A stretch of DNA of 64,000 nt from Mangrovimicrobium sediminis (GTDB taxonomy: Bacteria; Pseudomonadota; Gammaproteobacteria; Pseudomonadales; Halieaceae). Location of the stretch: positions 62,001 to 126,000 of the forward strand of contig NZ_SRLE01000014.1 of the NCBI RefSeq assembly GCF_004745945.1, in the 5' to 3' direction. The notes under the pieces are model-generated. The model had not been told where the DNA came from and made no database searches. It saw only the letters and a list, made by a program, of their open reading frames with translations. Of the stretch, positions 1 to 9,089 are shown piece by piece. The stretch's first letter is position 1. The number at the start of each line of letters is the position of its first letter. The translations under genes and the position numbers were made by a program.

Positions 1-552
1 CTGTCCGGGGGGCTGAGCTACCCCTGGGACCACGGTGTACTCAGTGTCGGTGGTGCGGTCAACGAAGTCCGCTTTGACGGCACGGACGGCTTGGGGGATG
101 AATCAGAGTTGGGCTGGTCCGCGGTACTGGGTTCGCGGATCTACCTCGATCCAGATAACCAGCATTTCCTCGGTTTCAATGCGGGATACACCAATGGCAC
201 GGTGGCGGACATTATCGCTTTCGCCAATGACGGCACCCCCAACGCCGCCCTCGACGAGAACGGCAACCTGGACCTGGCCGAAGGCTGGAACGCCAACATT
301 GGCATGCACCTGAACCTCCCCGGCAAGTTCTCGACCAACCTCCACTACGCCTACACCAAGCTCGAAGAGATTCCCGAGCTTTTTGCGCCGGACGAAATGG
401 CCGAGGCCTGGGCGGCCCACGTCAACCTTATCTACGACTTCGATCCGCGTTTCCGGGTGGGGATGGAGTACATGTGGGGCGAGAGGCAAATTGTTTCCGG
501 CGACGATGGTGACGCGTCACGCCTCCAGTTCAGCACCTTCTACTACTACTGA
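1..552 (+). CDS. Outer-membrane porin-like protein, C-terminal part (5' end outside window)
   Basis: The frame is open from the first base and ends at the TAA-type stop before 553, so the gene begins upstream of the window. The visible 183 residues alternate polar and hydrophobic residues as in transmembrane beta-strands, with Gly/Asn/Asp-rich turns. The protein ends in STFYYY, the terminal aromatic signature recognised by the BAM complex. It resembles the C-terminal half of DcaP-like porins, but that subfamily is uncertain. It precedes a second outer-membrane protein gene by 83 bases and may be first in an uptake and hydrolysis operon with the exported hydrolases downstream. Confidence 0.8.
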   Translation: MSGGLSYPWDHGVLSVGGAVNEVRFDGTDGLGDESELGWSAVLGSRIYLDPDNQHFLGFNAGYTNGTVADIIAFANDGTPNAALDENGNLDLAEGWNANIGMHLNLPGKFSTNLHYAYTKLEEIPELFAPDEMAEAWAAHVNLIYDFDPRFRVGMEYMWGERQIVSGDDGDASRLQFSTFYYY

Positions 553-635
553 CGCTCAGCTTTGAGTACGCCGAGAGTTCCCTGAATCGGTTAGCCGCCC
601 CCCTGTCCGGGCCACATTGACACGAGGAGAGAGCA

Positions 636-1514
636 ATGCAGCATGCGAAGCGCAATACAAGAACGATCCTCCGATGCACGTATTCTACAGCCTTGGCTCT
701 GGCGTGTTCCTTCGGCATGTCGGACCTGACGCAGGCGGAAGAGGAACCCCGGGAGAAGACAGCAGCAGAAATTGCCGCCGAGTTGGCCAACCCCAATACC
801 GTCCTCGGCACCATGAATTTCAACCTGGACTACATCGCTTTCGACGGCGATCTTCCTGATGCAAACGATCAAAGCGCCTTGCGCATGACCTTCCAGCCCA
901 GCCTGCCCTACCCGCTGGAGAGCGGTATGAACTTCTTCGCCCGTCCCGCGATTCCCATCATTCTCAAACAGGATGTCCCTGTCGCCGGGGGCTACGATGA
1001 ACGGGATTGGGAACTGGGCGATATCGGCTTCGACGTCGGTGTGGGCAAGACTTTTTCGAATGGTGTTGTCGCTATTGGTGGGATGGTCGGAACGTTACCC
1101 ACCGCTACTGACGATGCATTTGGCAAAGACCAGTGGGCACTCGGCCCGGAAGCACTGATTGCGATCGTCAAACCCTGGGGTGCGCTTGGACTGTTGGTGA
1201 CCCACCAATGGGACGTCGCCGGTGACAACGATGTCGATACCAATGTGACGGCTGGCCAGTACTTCTGGGTGGTGAACTTGAAGGAGGGCTGGCAGCTTCG
1301 GTCCGGACCGACGTTCGCCTATGACCACGAGGCCGAGAGCGGGCAGCGCTGGACGTTTCCTGTCGGTGTAGGCATCAACAAGACCGCCATCCTTGGAAAA
1401 ACACCCTGGAAGTTTGGCCTGGAGTACTGGAAGTATGTAGAAGCCCCGGATACGTTCGGCCCTGACTACCAAATCCGGTTTGTTGTCGCACCGGTAGTGC
1501 CGCTGCCCTGGTGA
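636..1514 (+). CDS. Predicted outer-membrane beta-barrel transporter
   Basis: The 292-residue product has an N-terminal basic and hydrophobic signal region (about residues 1-34, ending near TQAEEE) and then a long run of beta-strand-like segments rich in Gly, Trp and Tyr. It ends in hydrophobic strands with a C-terminal Trp. This pattern is typical of proteobacterial outer-membrane proteins in the MetA-pathway/phenol-degradation-like transporter group. An AGGAGAGA-type ribosome site sits just upstream of the ATG at 636. The gene lies between the porin fragment and a serine hydrolase on the same strand, so a role in substrate uptake is plausible. The transported molecule is unknown. Confidence 0.65.
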   Translation: MQHAKRNTRTILRCTYSTALALACSFGMSDLTQAEEEPREKTAAEIAAELANPNTVLGTMNFNLDYIAFDGDLPDANDQSALRMTFQPSLPYPLESGMNFFARPAIPIILKQDVPVAGGYDERDWELGDIGFDVGVGKTFSNGVVAIGGMVGTLPTATDDAFGKDQWALGPEALIAIVKPWGALGLLVTHQWDVAGDNDVDTNVTAGQYFWVVNLKEGWQLRSGPTFAYDHEAESGQRWTFPVGVGINKTAILGKTPWKFGLEYWKYVEAPDTFGPDYQIRFVVAPVVPLPW

Positions 1515-1589
1515 CGAATTGAAGCATGGACCAGAGCGATCACGGCCAGTGAAGATGGACCTGGCCCTGGTAGATACGGAGGAACCTGC

Positions 1590-2942
1590 ATGAAAATCGT
1601 TAAACGATCGAAACTTTCCCCTCTGGAACACCGTTCAATCGTGACCAGGAACCTCGCAAGTTTCGCCGGCGTCATTCTCATGGCCAGCCATGGCGTATTA
1701 ACCGCACTGGCTGCAGAACCCATCGTGTCGCGGGACACCTCCATCGCTGAGGTGCGCGAGATCTTCGATTACTTCCACACACCTGCCAACGTGGTCCAGA
1801 TCCAGGTTGCCAGTGACAAGACGCTCTATGCCTGGCAGAACATGTCGGCATTCCAGTACACGATGCAAATCAACCGCGCCGGCCCTATCAGCAACCTGCC
1901 AGAGAAAATCGACCCCAAAATTGGCCAGCTCAAGTTTACCCGGCCGGGCATGACGCCGGAGACGGTCGCAGGGCATTTCGAATCCAGCACCATGGATGGC
2001 CTGTTGGTGCTGCACAAGGGAAGTGTGGTGTACGAGCGCTACAAAACCATGAGGCCTTTCGACAAGCACCAGTGGTTTTCCTGCAGCAAAGTCGTTCCGG
2101 GAACGCTGGTGGCGTTACTGGCGCTCGAGGGCAAGGTCGATATCAAGAAGCCGGTGAGCGACTACGTTCCGGAACTGAAAGGCTCCGAGTGGGACAGCGT
2201 GACCGTCGAAGAAACCCTGGATATGGCCACCGGTCTCGATTCCACCGAACACGAAGAACATGACGCGCGAACCAACCCCGAGCGCGGCTGGTACCGCTGG
2301 GCGGTGAGCCTTGGGTTGTTCGAGGACAAGGACAAGCTCAATTTGTCACCCTTCGACGTGCTGCGGAATATGAAGCGGGTCAAACCCGGCCACACGGTTT
2401 TCGAATACAACTCCATCAATACCTTCGTACTGGAACTGATCGTTGACGGGGCCACTGACCATACGCTCAACGAGGAATTCGGGAATCGCGTCTGGCGCAA
2501 GATTGGCGCACAGAACGACGCCTTTGTCGGTGTGACCAAACATGGACTGGGCAATGGATGGGGTTTCATCAACTCAACCCTAAGGGATATGGGCCGTTTT
2601 GCCATGCTGTATACCCCGAGTTGGGGCAAGGTCAGCAAGGAACGGATCATCCCGCCGGCACTCATCGATTCGATCCAGCATGAGGGCAAGCCGGAAATTT
2701 ATCTCGGGGGCAATGTGGGCAAGCTGCTGCAAAGATCATTCCCTGACATGCAGGGACTCACCAACCGTTACCAGTGGGACATCGTGTTTCCGGACGGTGA
2801 TTTCTACAAGGGCGGTGTAGGCGGACAGGGAATCTATATCTCCCCCTCCGCGGATACGGTCGTCGTCTGGTTCAGCACCGGCAAACAACAGGAAGAGGTC
2901 ATGGCGAGGGAGATTGTAAACATATTTAAAAAGACGAGCTAA
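1590..2942 (+). CDS. Exported serine hydrolase, beta-lactamase class C / NylB-like fold
   Basis: The 450-residue protein has an N-terminal export signal (hydrophobic stretch about residues 22-42). It carries the class C serine-hydrolase motifs. The SxxK motif is SCSK at residues 164-167, which supplies the nucleophilic Ser. A Tyr motif (FEYNS, near residue 273) fits the second catalytic site. A Gly-rich GGVGGQG segment near the C-terminus replaces the classic KTG box, as seen in 6-aminohexanoate-dimer hydrolase and esterase-type members. Such enzymes hydrolyse amide or ester bonds and rarely act as true beta-lactamases. An AGGAGG-like site precedes the ATG at 1590. Its neighbours are two other exported hydrolases. 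Confidence 0.85.
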   Translation: MKIVKRSKLSPLEHRSIVTRNLASFAGVILMASHGVLTALAAEPIVSRDTSIAEVREIFDYFHTPANVVQIQVASDKTLYAWQNMSAFQYTMQINRAGPISNLPEKIDPKIGQLKFTRPGMTPETVAGHFESSTMDGLLVLHKGSVVYERYKTMRPFDKHQWFSCSKVVPGTLVALLALEGKVDIKKPVSDYVPELKGSEWDSVTVEETLDMATGLDSTEHEEHDARTNPERGWYRWAVSLGLFEDKDKLNLSPFDVLRNMKRVKPGHTVFEYNSINTFVLELIVDGATDHTLNEEFGNRVWRKIGAQNDAFVGVTKHGLGNGWGFINSTLRDMGRFAMLYTPSWGKVSKERIIPPALIDSIQHEGKPEIYLGGNVGKLLQRSFPDMQGLTNRYQWDIVFPDGDFYKGGVGGQGIYISPSADTVVVWFSTGKQQEEVMAREIVNIFKKTS

Positions 2943-3015
2943 GTCGGTCTATTGTCGAACAGTGCCCATCAACACACGTCAGGTCACGAAAAACTGAATC
3001 AGGAGAAGATCCACG

Positions 3016-4542
3016 ATGAATACGTCAAATCAGGGTTGGAAGAAATACGTATTGGCCACGCTGCTCGGCGCCAGCCTGTCTGCAACGGGCTATGCGAGCC
3101 AGGACTTTTCATCCATGCAGATGCAGGGCATCGAGCAAACTAGCGTCGATATAGATATCGATGCCGCCGCAAAGCGCCTGTCCCGGGCCGTTCAGTTCCC
3201 CACAATTTCGAACCAGGACAGGGACGACTTCGATACCCAGGCATTCACCGACTATCACGCCTACCTGGCGGAATCCTACCCCAACGTGACCAAGACGCTG
3301 AAGCGGGAGGTCCTTGGGGACCCCCGGCCCTACAGCCTTCTGTACACCTGGCAGGGAACCGATCCGAACGCGGAACCTGTGCTGTTCTACGCGCATATGG
3401 ATGCGGTCCCAGTACCGGAAGATTCGCGTGACCAGTGGCTCCAGGATCCTTTCGCCGGGGTGATTGCCGATGGCTACATCTGGGGCCGCGGCGTGCTGGA
3501 CGACAAGTGCCAGGTCCACGGCATCCTCGAAGCCGCCGAAATGAAGATCAAGGAAGGCTGGAGGCCCAAACGGACGATGTATTTCGTCTTTGGCCAGGAC
3601 GAGGAAGTGGGCGGGCCGGAAGGCGCTCGTTTCATCGCCGAAACACTCGAAAAGCGCGGGATCAAGCGCTTCGCCTATGTGATGGATGAATCAGCACCGC
3701 TCGTCCCCGGCCTGTTCCCCGGCATTCCTGGCAATACAGCGTTGATTGGCATTGCGCAAAAAGGCTACATAAGCCTCGAGTTAGCGATCAATGCAGTGGG
3801 TGGGCACTCGTCCCAACCTCCCGCTGAATCCAATATCGGCATCCTCGCGAAAGCCATCACCAAGCTGGAAGCTGCGCAGTTTCCCTATCGGATCCATCCA
3901 GCTGTTCGCTCGCAGTATCGCTATATGGGTCCCGAACTGCCGGAAGCGCAACAGCCGATGTACAAGGCTGTCGCCTTCGGCAAGGATGGTCAAATGACCG
4001 ACCTCGAAAAGCAGTTCATCAAGGCCATGGCCGCCAACCAGGTCACACGGGCCATGCTGCACACCACCATCGCCGTCACCATGTTCAACGCCGGCACCAA
4101 GGACAATGTCCTGCCCCCTTCCGCGACGGCCGTGGTCAATTTCCGGCCCATGCCGGGGGATACGCCAGAAGTGATCATCAAGCACGTGAAGGAAGCGATC
4201 GGTGACGATCGCATCACGGTGAGGGATATTTCCGCTTCCACTCCCGCGACGGCCATTGCCAATCCGGACAGCGATGCCTACCGGATGCTCGAAAAGACGA
4301 TCCGCCAGACCTGGGGGAACGACCTGATTGTCGCGCCCTTCTTCGTGATCGGCGGCTCGGATTCCAAACATTTCCAGGCCCGGCCCTTTGCTCCGGACAC
4401 CTTCACCATTACCGCGCTCCAGCTTGAAAACACCAAGGAGTTCGAAGGGTTCCACGGGGTGAACGAACGCATTCTTGTGGACGAATACGCAAAAACCATC
4501 GGCTTTTTCTACCGGATCTTCGAGAATCTCAATGCAATGTAA
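3016..4542 (+). CDS. Exported M20 family metallopeptidase, PM20D1/CPS1-like
   Basis: The 508-residue protein has a signal peptide (MNTSNQGWKKYV.. to about Ala27). The di-zinc M20 ligand set is complete: HMD near residue 127, the bridging Asp in GRGVLDDK near 162, the catalytic and ligand Glu pair in GQDEEVGG near 196, and the distal His in GGSDSKHF near 452. A lid/dimerisation domain lies in the middle (GGHSSQPP). The length and motif spacing match the carboxypeptidase S / PM20D1 branch, whose members cleave peptides or N-acyl amino acids. It starts 73 bases after the serine hydrolase, behind an AGGAGA ribosome site. Substrate specificity is not visible. Confidence 0.9.
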   Translation: MNTSNQGWKKYVLATLLGASLSATGYASQDFSSMQMQGIEQTSVDIDIDAAAKRLSRAVQFPTISNQDRDDFDTQAFTDYHAYLAESYPNVTKTLKREVLGDPRPYSLLYTWQGTDPNAEPVLFYAHMDAVPVPEDSRDQWLQDPFAGVIADGYIWGRGVLDDKCQVHGILEAAEMKIKEGWRPKRTMYFVFGQDEEVGGPEGARFIAETLEKRGIKRFAYVMDESAPLVPGLFPGIPGNTALIGIAQKGYISLELAINAVGGHSSQPPAESNIGILAKAITKLEAAQFPYRIHPAVRSQYRYMGPELPEAQQPMYKAVAFGKDGQMTDLEKQFIKAMAANQVTRAMLHTTIAVTMFNAGTKDNVLPPSATAVVNFRPMPGDTPEVIIKHVKEAIGDDRITVRDISASTPATAIANPDSDAYRMLEKTIRQTWGNDLIVAPFFVIGGSDSKHFQARPFAPDTFTITALQLENTKEFEGFHGVNERILVDEYAKTIGFFYRIFENLNAM

Positions 4543-4578
4543 GGTACAGACTCAACGACGCGAAAATCGGGGGTTCCC

Positions 4579-5937
4579 ATGATGAAAGCAACAATCACCG
4601 CAATACGCGGCACCGTGGCTTTTTGCCTAGCTGCCATCGTCGGACTGGCAATCCCGGCAATTGCTCAGGAAGCCGATGGTCCGATCCTCTTCACCAACGT
4701 CAACGTGTTTGACGGCGTTCACGAAAAGCTGATCAAGAATGCGAACGTGGTGGTCACCGGCAACCTGATCAGCAAGGTTTCGACCGAGCCGCTGATGGTC
4801 GCCGGCGGCAGGGTGATCGACGGCGGTGGCCGCACCCTGATGCCCGGGCTTACCGATGCTCACTGGCATGTGATGCATGCCCATATCGCAAGTATGCAGA
4901 TCTTTGTGAATGACATTGGCTATCTGACGCTGGCGGGGGCAGAAAGCGCCGAAGCAACGCTGATGCGTGGTTTTACAACGGTCCGCGATATGGGGGGGCC
5001 AGTTTTTGGCATCAAGAAGATGATCGACGAGGGACGATACCTGGGGCCGAGAATCTATCCATCCGGTGCTTATATTACCCAGACCTCCGGCCATGGCGAT
5101 TTCCGCTTTCCCACAGCAATGCCAAGAAAAGATGGCCGAGAACTTCTCGACGGGGAACTGATGGCGTGGACGGCCGTCGCTGACGGTGTTCCCCAGGTGC
5201 TGAGACGGGTGCGTGAGAATCTAATGAGAGGCGCCTCCCAGATCAAGGTCATGGCGGGCGGTGGCGTGGCCTCACTCAGTGACCCTCTGGATGTAAGGCA
5301 ATATACGCAGGAGGAAATGAAGGCTGCGGTGGACGCGGCAGCTACCTGGAACACCTATGTCGCCGTGCATGCATACTCGGATTACGCGGTTCGTGGAGCC
5401 CTGGAAGCGGGGGTCCAATCTATTGAGCACGGAAATATGATCACTGAAGACACCGCAAAACTGATCAAGAAGAAGGGCGCATGGCTTAGCTTGCAACCCC
5501 TACTGAATGACGAGGACAGAATTCCATTTCCTGAAGATTCCTTCGAAAATCAAAAATTCCTAGCGATGACCGCTGGGACGGAGAAAGCCTACGAGTTTGC
5601 CAAAAAGTACGACCTAAAGGTCGCCTTTGGCACAGATTTGCAAAACGGTGCGGAGGTTGCGGCCAAGCAGGGGAAATCACTGGCGAAACTCACAAGGTGG
5701 TATGAACCGTGGGAGGTGTTGAAGATGGCAACCAGCACCAATTACGAACTCTTCAAGATGTCTGGACCCAGGGATCCCTATCCCGGAAAGAACGGGGTCA
5801 TCGAAGAGGGCGCCCTGGCGGATATACTACTGGTGGACGGCAATCCGCTCGAGGACATCAACCTGATCGCCGACCCTGAGAAAAACTTCGTCCTGATTAT
5901 GAAGGACGGGAAGATCTATAAGAACACCGTCAACTAG
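4579..5937 (+). CDS. Exported amidohydrolase, Xaa-Pro dipeptidase/imidazolonepropionase-like
   Basis: This 452-residue metal-dependent hydrolase of the amidohydrolase superfamily has a signal peptide (to about IPAIAQEA). The binuclear site is visible: HxH in DAHWHVM (His95, His97), the carboxylatable Lys in QIKVMAGGG (about Lys223), His in AVHAYS (about 264), His in SIEHGN (about 284) and Asp in FGTDLQNG (about 353). Members with this motif order include secreted prolidase-type Xaa-Pro and N-acyl-amino-acid hydrolases. It lies only 36 bases after the M20 gene, so the two are probably co-transcribed. Together with the serine hydrolase this makes three different amide-cleaving folds in one exported set. 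Confidence 0.88.
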   Translation: MMKATITAIRGTVAFCLAAIVGLAIPAIAQEADGPILFTNVNVFDGVHEKLIKNANVVVTGNLISKVSTEPLMVAGGRVIDGGGRTLMPGLTDAHWHVMHAHIASMQIFVNDIGYLTLAGAESAEATLMRGFTTVRDMGGPVFGIKKMIDEGRYLGPRIYPSGAYITQTSGHGDFRFPTAMPRKDGRELLDGELMAWTAVADGVPQVLRRVRENLMRGASQIKVMAGGGVASLSDPLDVRQYTQEEMKAAVDAAATWNTYVAVHAYSDYAVRGALEAGVQSIEHGNMITEDTAKLIKKKGAWLSLQPLLNDEDRIPFPEDSFENQKFLAMTAGTEKAYEFAKKYDLKVAFGTDLQNGAEVAAKQGKSLAKLTRWYEPWEVLKMATSTNYELFKMSGPRDPYPGKNGVIEEGALADILLVDGNPLEDINLIADPEKNFVLIMKDGKIYKNTVN

Positions 5938-5944
5938 GATCATC

Positions 5945-5989
5945 GCCTTGCCGAAAGCGCGTGATGAGTCGTGGGGCTTCCGGCAAGGC
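5945..5989 (+). terminator. Hairpin after the exported-hydrolase operon
   Basis: Arms GCCTTGCCGAAAGC (5945-5958) and GCTTCCGGCAAGGC (5976-5989) pair at 13 of 14 positions around a 17-base loop. The hairpin starts 7 bases after the amidohydrolase stop and lies in the gap before the convergent lipoprotein gene. It has no U-tract, so a transcript-end or mRNA-stabilising role is an inference. Confidence 0.5.
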
Positions 5990-6094
5990 TACCTGTTTAA
6001 CGAGATTTCTGTTGCATCGATGTTAGCAGCAAGGATCAATCCCAGAGAAGCACTTCCATACCAGGTTGGTTCGATTGACCTGTAACAGTAGCTT

Positions 6095-6541
6095 TCAATC
6101 GAGCTTGAGCTGGGTTGACTTCGCATCCGACATAAATTTTCCGACCTTCTTTTTGGCACTATCAAAACTTTTGACGCGTTTTGTGTAGTCGGAATAGCTG
6201 TCGATGGTCGCTCTCTCGTACACGACTTCCTTTTCATCCAGGAGAAACACGGTGGAGAGCGTGAAAGAGTCGTGCTCCTTGATCAGGGACTTGATGGCCT
6301 TGGAGTCCATTTTACCTGGATCGATTATCTCGCCATTCGGAAGTTCGGCGATCAATTTGGAACTAATCTGTTGAACCTGGCCGAGATTATAAAGACTGCC
6401 GTTGTAGACCAACGTCTTTTCGGCGGTGTAAACCTTGGTACTACCGCAGGCAACCAGCAGAATCGACATGCCAGCGGCGAATACAATATATAGCCAGTTT
6501 TTAATAATAGTAGGTCGGGCGGTACGCGAAAAAAAGTCCAT
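6095..6541 (-). CDS. Small lipoprotein of unknown function
   Basis: The 148-residue product has a basic N-terminus, a hydrophobic segment and a lipobox LLVACGS with the lipidated Cys at residue 32. The N-terminus is longer than usual. The mature part is about 115 residues, Lys- and Ser-rich and without a motif I recognise. A GGGGA ribosome site precedes the ATG. The gene and its flanks are clearly more AT-rich than the rest of the window, which could reflect a different origin. It is convergent with the amidohydrolase gene. Confidence 0.7.
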   Translation of the reverse strand: MDFFSRTARPTIIKNWLYIVFAAGMSILLVACGSTKVYTAEKTLVYNGSLYNLGQVQQISSKLIAELPNGEIIDPGKMDSKAIKSLIKEHDSFTLSTVFLLDEKEVVYERATIDSYSDYTKRVKSFDSAKKKVGKFMSDAKSTQLKLD

Positions 6542-6854
6542 CTGTAAGGTCCCCTTAAGGCAATCCAGTAATTTGATAGTACTACAAAACTTCCAGTCAG
6601 CGGAAAACTCCCCGCCCCAGAATCGTATTGTTACCCGCCGGTCGCCCGAGCGCCGGCCACCGCGATAGCGGCCTCTATATTGTTGCCTGGAAGTCGCTCG
6701 AGAAAGCCACGCGTCGGATCTGACTTCACCAGCCCTCGACCTGAAACACGATGTCTGAACCAGCTGACAATTGGGCGCTACTCAGCGACACTTGTACTTT
6801 CGTTGTCACCCTGGATACGTGGCAGGCAACCAGGAGATAGGACTCGTCAGTTTC
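6542..6854. other. Divergent intergenic region, lipoprotein / phosphatase
   Basis: This 313-base gap between divergent genes must hold both promoters. Its half near the lipoprotein gene is AT-rich. Near the phosphatase there is a 29-codon open frame, ATG 6751 to TAG 6840, which ends 14 bases before the phosphatase ATG. It could be a leader peptide or chance. No other gene is supported. Confidence 0.4.
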
Positions 6855-7880
6855 ATGAACTACCAAAACAATGTCCGCATAGAGCGCGAGGCAAATGGGG
6901 ATTATGTCCTCTACTGGGACGACAATTTCTCGACCTCGCCGGTGGAAATCTATGCCGCTGATTCCCCCGCGGCAGCCATGAATGGAACTCTCGTAGGCAC
7001 AGGGACATGCGGCTCTGTGCGCATCGACACCTTGCGCGAACCGGTTCGCCACTACTTTCACCTGGTGCCCGAAGGCAAGACCGGAACGACCGTTGGCGAA
7101 CGCGCGCTCTCGGTGGGCGGAGGCATGAACCTCAGGGACCTGGGGGGCTACCGGACCGGGGACGGCCGGCAGGTGCGATGGGGCAAGTTGTACCGCTCAG
7201 GCAAGCTGTCCATCGCAACGCAAAGCGGCATGGACTACCTCAGTTCACTCGGCCTGAAAGTAAACTGTGATTTTCGCGTCGCCAGGGACTTTACCGGCGC
7301 GACCAATACACTCCCGGACGAAGTAGAGGCGCTGAACCTGCCAGTGGACGCCGGCAGCTTTTCCACGTTCTTCAAGACCATTACCCAGGAACAACTCAAC
7401 GAAGCAGCGATGGTCGAGACCATGCGCGAGGTCAACCGCCAACTGGTCACGCAGTACCAGGACGAATACAGACAGATGTTTGCAGCACTGCTGGCGCTGG
7501 AAGACGGCGGCTTCCTCGTCAACTGCACCGCGGGCAAGGATCGCACTGGTTACGCCGCCGCGCTCATCCTCCACGCGCTGGGCGTTCCCCGCGAGACCAT
7601 TGTTCACGACTACCTGCTCTCCGCGCGCTATTTCAGCATCGACCCCAACGCTGTCGACCACGCGGCAATGGCCAGCAAATACCCGCCGGAGGTCCTGGCA
7701 ATCCTGAAGAGCGACGCCACCAAACCGCTGGGCGAAGTACGCAGCGACTACTTGGAGGCGGCGTTCAGCGCCATGGAAGCCGCCAGCGGCTCGGTGGAGC
7801 GGTATCTCGAGGAGGTGCTGGGTGTGGGCGAGCCAGAGCGCGCAGTCCTGCGCGAGCGTTATACGACGAACGACCAATGA
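6855..7880 (+). CDS. Tyrosine/dual-specificity phosphatase of the Y_phosphatase3 family
   Basis: The product of 341 residues contains the CX5R phosphatase loop CTAGKDRTG (nucleophile about Cys224, Arg230). It also contains the family's N-terminal signature GGGMNLRDLGGYRT, in which the DLGG segment precedes the catalytic domain. An N-terminal stretch of about 90 residues looks like a small beta-sandwich. Members of this family dephosphorylate phospho-Tyr proteins or phosphoinositides, and some are secreted. No signal peptide is evident here. I chose ATG 6855 over an upstream TTG (6771) because homology-like sequence begins near it; the AGGAG upstream is rather distant (about 18 bases). Confidence 0.82.
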   Translation: MNYQNNVRIEREANGDYVLYWDDNFSTSPVEIYAADSPAAAMNGTLVGTGTCGSVRIDTLREPVRHYFHLVPEGKTGTTVGERALSVGGGMNLRDLGGYRTGDGRQVRWGKLYRSGKLSIATQSGMDYLSSLGLKVNCDFRVARDFTGATNTLPDEVEALNLPVDAGSFSTFFKTITQEQLNEAAMVETMREVNRQLVTQYQDEYRQMFAALLALEDGGFLVNCTAGKDRTGYAAALILHALGVPRETIVHDYLLSARYFSIDPNAVDHAAMASKYPPEVLAILKSDATKPLGEVRSDYLEAAFSAMEAASGSVERYLEEVLGVGEPERAVLRERYTTNDQ

Positions 7881-7997
7881 CACATCGTCCGCCCGTAATT
7901 TGAGACGCTGGTCGACAACACGGGGAGTCCGCTGGCGCGGAGCATTGCCGACAGCGCCAGACTTCTGGCCCGAATATGCTGAGCTGGTGAAAAAACC

Positions 7998-8768
7998 ATG
8001 CAAACAAGCATACTGCGCGTAATAGCCCTGGCCAGCCTCGGGCTGTTTCTCGGGCTGTTCAGCCTCACCTACGGCATGCCGGAGACCGTCGAAAACTCGG
8101 CCCGCGGGTTCGTGCAATCCCAGATCGAGCGCGAGCTGCAGGAGCGCTACGCAGACAGCGCAGCACGTGACGTGGAAGACGCCGCGCTGAAAATCGCCAG
8201 CCGGCTCGGTTACGAGGAGGACGAGCTACGCGAGGCGCTGGCAACGGGCATGGCCGACAAGATCGCCGAAATCATAGCTATGATGTGCGGTTACGACTGC
8301 GAGAAGAAGAAAGAAGTGTCGGCCTCCATCGCCGCCGGCTACATGGAACGCATAGCCAGCCTGGGTATCGCGCAACAGACCCTGGGCGACATCGTCAAAG
8401 GTAAGTATCTCGAGATCGTTGGCAAACTGCGCACGGACCTGCGCATTTTCCTCGGCTGCAACGCGGGCTTGTTCTCACTGCTGTTGCTGGCCAGCCTGGC
8501 GCGACGCGAGGCTGTGGCACACCTGTTCCTGCCCGGTATTTTCCTGCTCATCTCCACCGTCGCGGCGTCCGCCATCTACATACTCGGCCAGGATTGGTTC
8601 TACACCATCCTGTACAACGACTACATGGGTTTCTGGTACCTGGCCTACGTTGGAGCAATATTCGGCCTGTTGATGGACGTGTTCTTCAACCGGGCGAGGG
8701 TTACCACGGAAATCATCAACGGGATCCTGAACGCCATCGGCTCGGCCGCATCGCTTGCGCCCTGCTGA
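7998..8768 (+). CDS. Membrane protein of unknown function
   Basis: The 256-residue product begins with a hydrophobic segment (residues 6-25) followed by a long charged, probably helical region (about 30-140) with a MMCGYDCEKKKE segment holding two Cys. The C-terminal half has three strongly hydrophobic helices (about 150-170, 175-197 and 210-230). The order is therefore one N-terminal anchor, a soluble helical domain and a C-terminal membrane bundle. I recognise no family. It follows the phosphatase on the same strand by 117 bases. Confidence 0.65.
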   Translation: MQTSILRVIALASLGLFLGLFSLTYGMPETVENSARGFVQSQIERELQERYADSAARDVEDAALKIASRLGYEEDELREALATGMADKIAEIIAMMCGYDCEKKKEVSASIAAGYMERIASLGIAQQTLGDIVKGKYLEIVGKLRTDLRIFLGCNAGLFSLLLLASLARREAVAHLFLPGIFLLISTVAASAIYILGQDWFYTILYNDYMGFWYLAYVGAIFGLLMDVFFNRARVTTEIINGILNAIGSAASLAPC

Positions 8769-8891
8769 GCGACGCACCCGCACGCGTTGGCTGTCGTCCA
8801 ACGGTTGCAGGGCTCCGGGCGTGTTAGAGAGGAACCAGAGCAATGGCCCCGCCTCCCTCCAGCCCGGATGGCCCGAGTAGCCCGGTGAATC

Positions 8892-9089
8892 TCAGTCGAA
8901 TATTGAATCGGATAGCAATGCCAGGGCGAGGCCCAGCACCAGGATGCCGCCCAGAATCGACAGGGCCAGCGGCAGGTCGTAGTACCAGCAGACAACGGCT
9001 CCGGCGCCGGTACCGATACCAAACGCGATCAGAAACTTCACGAGCGCGTCAAAGCCGATTTTCAGAAGGTCTTTTAAAAAATCGAGCAT
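8892..9089 (-). CDS. Small two-helix membrane protein
   Basis: The 65-residue product has an amphipathic start (MLDFLKDLLKIGFDALVKF) and two hydrophobic helices, roughly residues 17-37 and 42-60, joined by CWYYDLP. It resembles the small membrane proteins of marine gammaproteobacteria, but I cannot name a family. No strong ribosome site is visible upstream of the ATG. It is convergent with the preceding membrane protein gene. Confidence 0.55.
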   Translation of the reverse strand: MLDFLKDLLKIGFDALVKFLIAFGIGTGAGAVVCWYYDLPLALSILGGILVLGLALALLSDSIFD

